8,262 nt of DNA, taken from assembly GCA_030453435.1 (NCBI GenBank), contig JAKDKI010000080.1, forward strand, positions 1 to 8,262, read 5' to 3'. This document shows, one piece after another, positions 8,261-8,262 of this stretch. Under the pieces are notes generated by a model that was given only the letters and a program-made list of their open reading frames with translations, searched no databases and was not told the origin of the DNA. Position 1 is the stretch's first letter, and every line of letters begins with the position of its first letter. This DNA is from Kocuria sp. Its GTDB lineage: Bacteria; Actinomycetota; Actinomycetes; Actinomycetales; Micrococcaceae. The translations under genes were made by a program, and so were the position numbers.

Positions 8261-8262
8261 TT

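Overview
The window is a G+C-rich stretch of actinobacterial chromosome. The gene order enolase, FtsB/DivIC-like septum protein, DUF501 protein and Ppx/GppA phosphatase is an actinobacterial hallmark (compare Mycobacterium tuberculosis Rv1023-Rv1026). The S8 protease beyond ppx and the protein style suggest Micrococcales, perhaps Micrococcaceae. That placement is an inference from family knowledge, not from a search.

Layout, right to left: the minus strand carries eno (8191 to 6908), a hairpin terminator, ftsB-like (6719 to 6138) with its own promoter-like site, and the DUF501 gene (6117 to 5497) 20 bases behind it. A large P-type cation ATPase gene (2673 to 5396) lies on the opposite strand and converges on DUF501 over a strong hairpin. 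The minus-strand series then resumes with ppx (2504 to 1554) and a secreted, membrane-anchored subtilisin-like protease (1477 to 98). The ATPase and ppx are divergent and share a 168-base control region holding a perfect 13-base palindrome and a two-part hairpin. The first 97 bases are non-coding tail beyond the protease, with no clear feature.

Functions: eno is core glycolysis, ftsB-like is cell division, Ppx/GppA is polyphosphate or (p)ppGpp turnover, the protease acts outside the membrane, and the ATPase moves a cation of unknown identity. The minus-strand genes look like a conserved housekeeping neighbourhood into which the ATPase gene has been placed in the opposite direction.

Most of the window is ordinary conserved chromosome. 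No RNA gene, insertion sequence, CRISPR array or defence system was seen. The points most worth a second look are the ATPase interrupting the cluster, the loss of several canonical Ca2+ ligands in its membrane segments, and the palindrome in the divergent control region.
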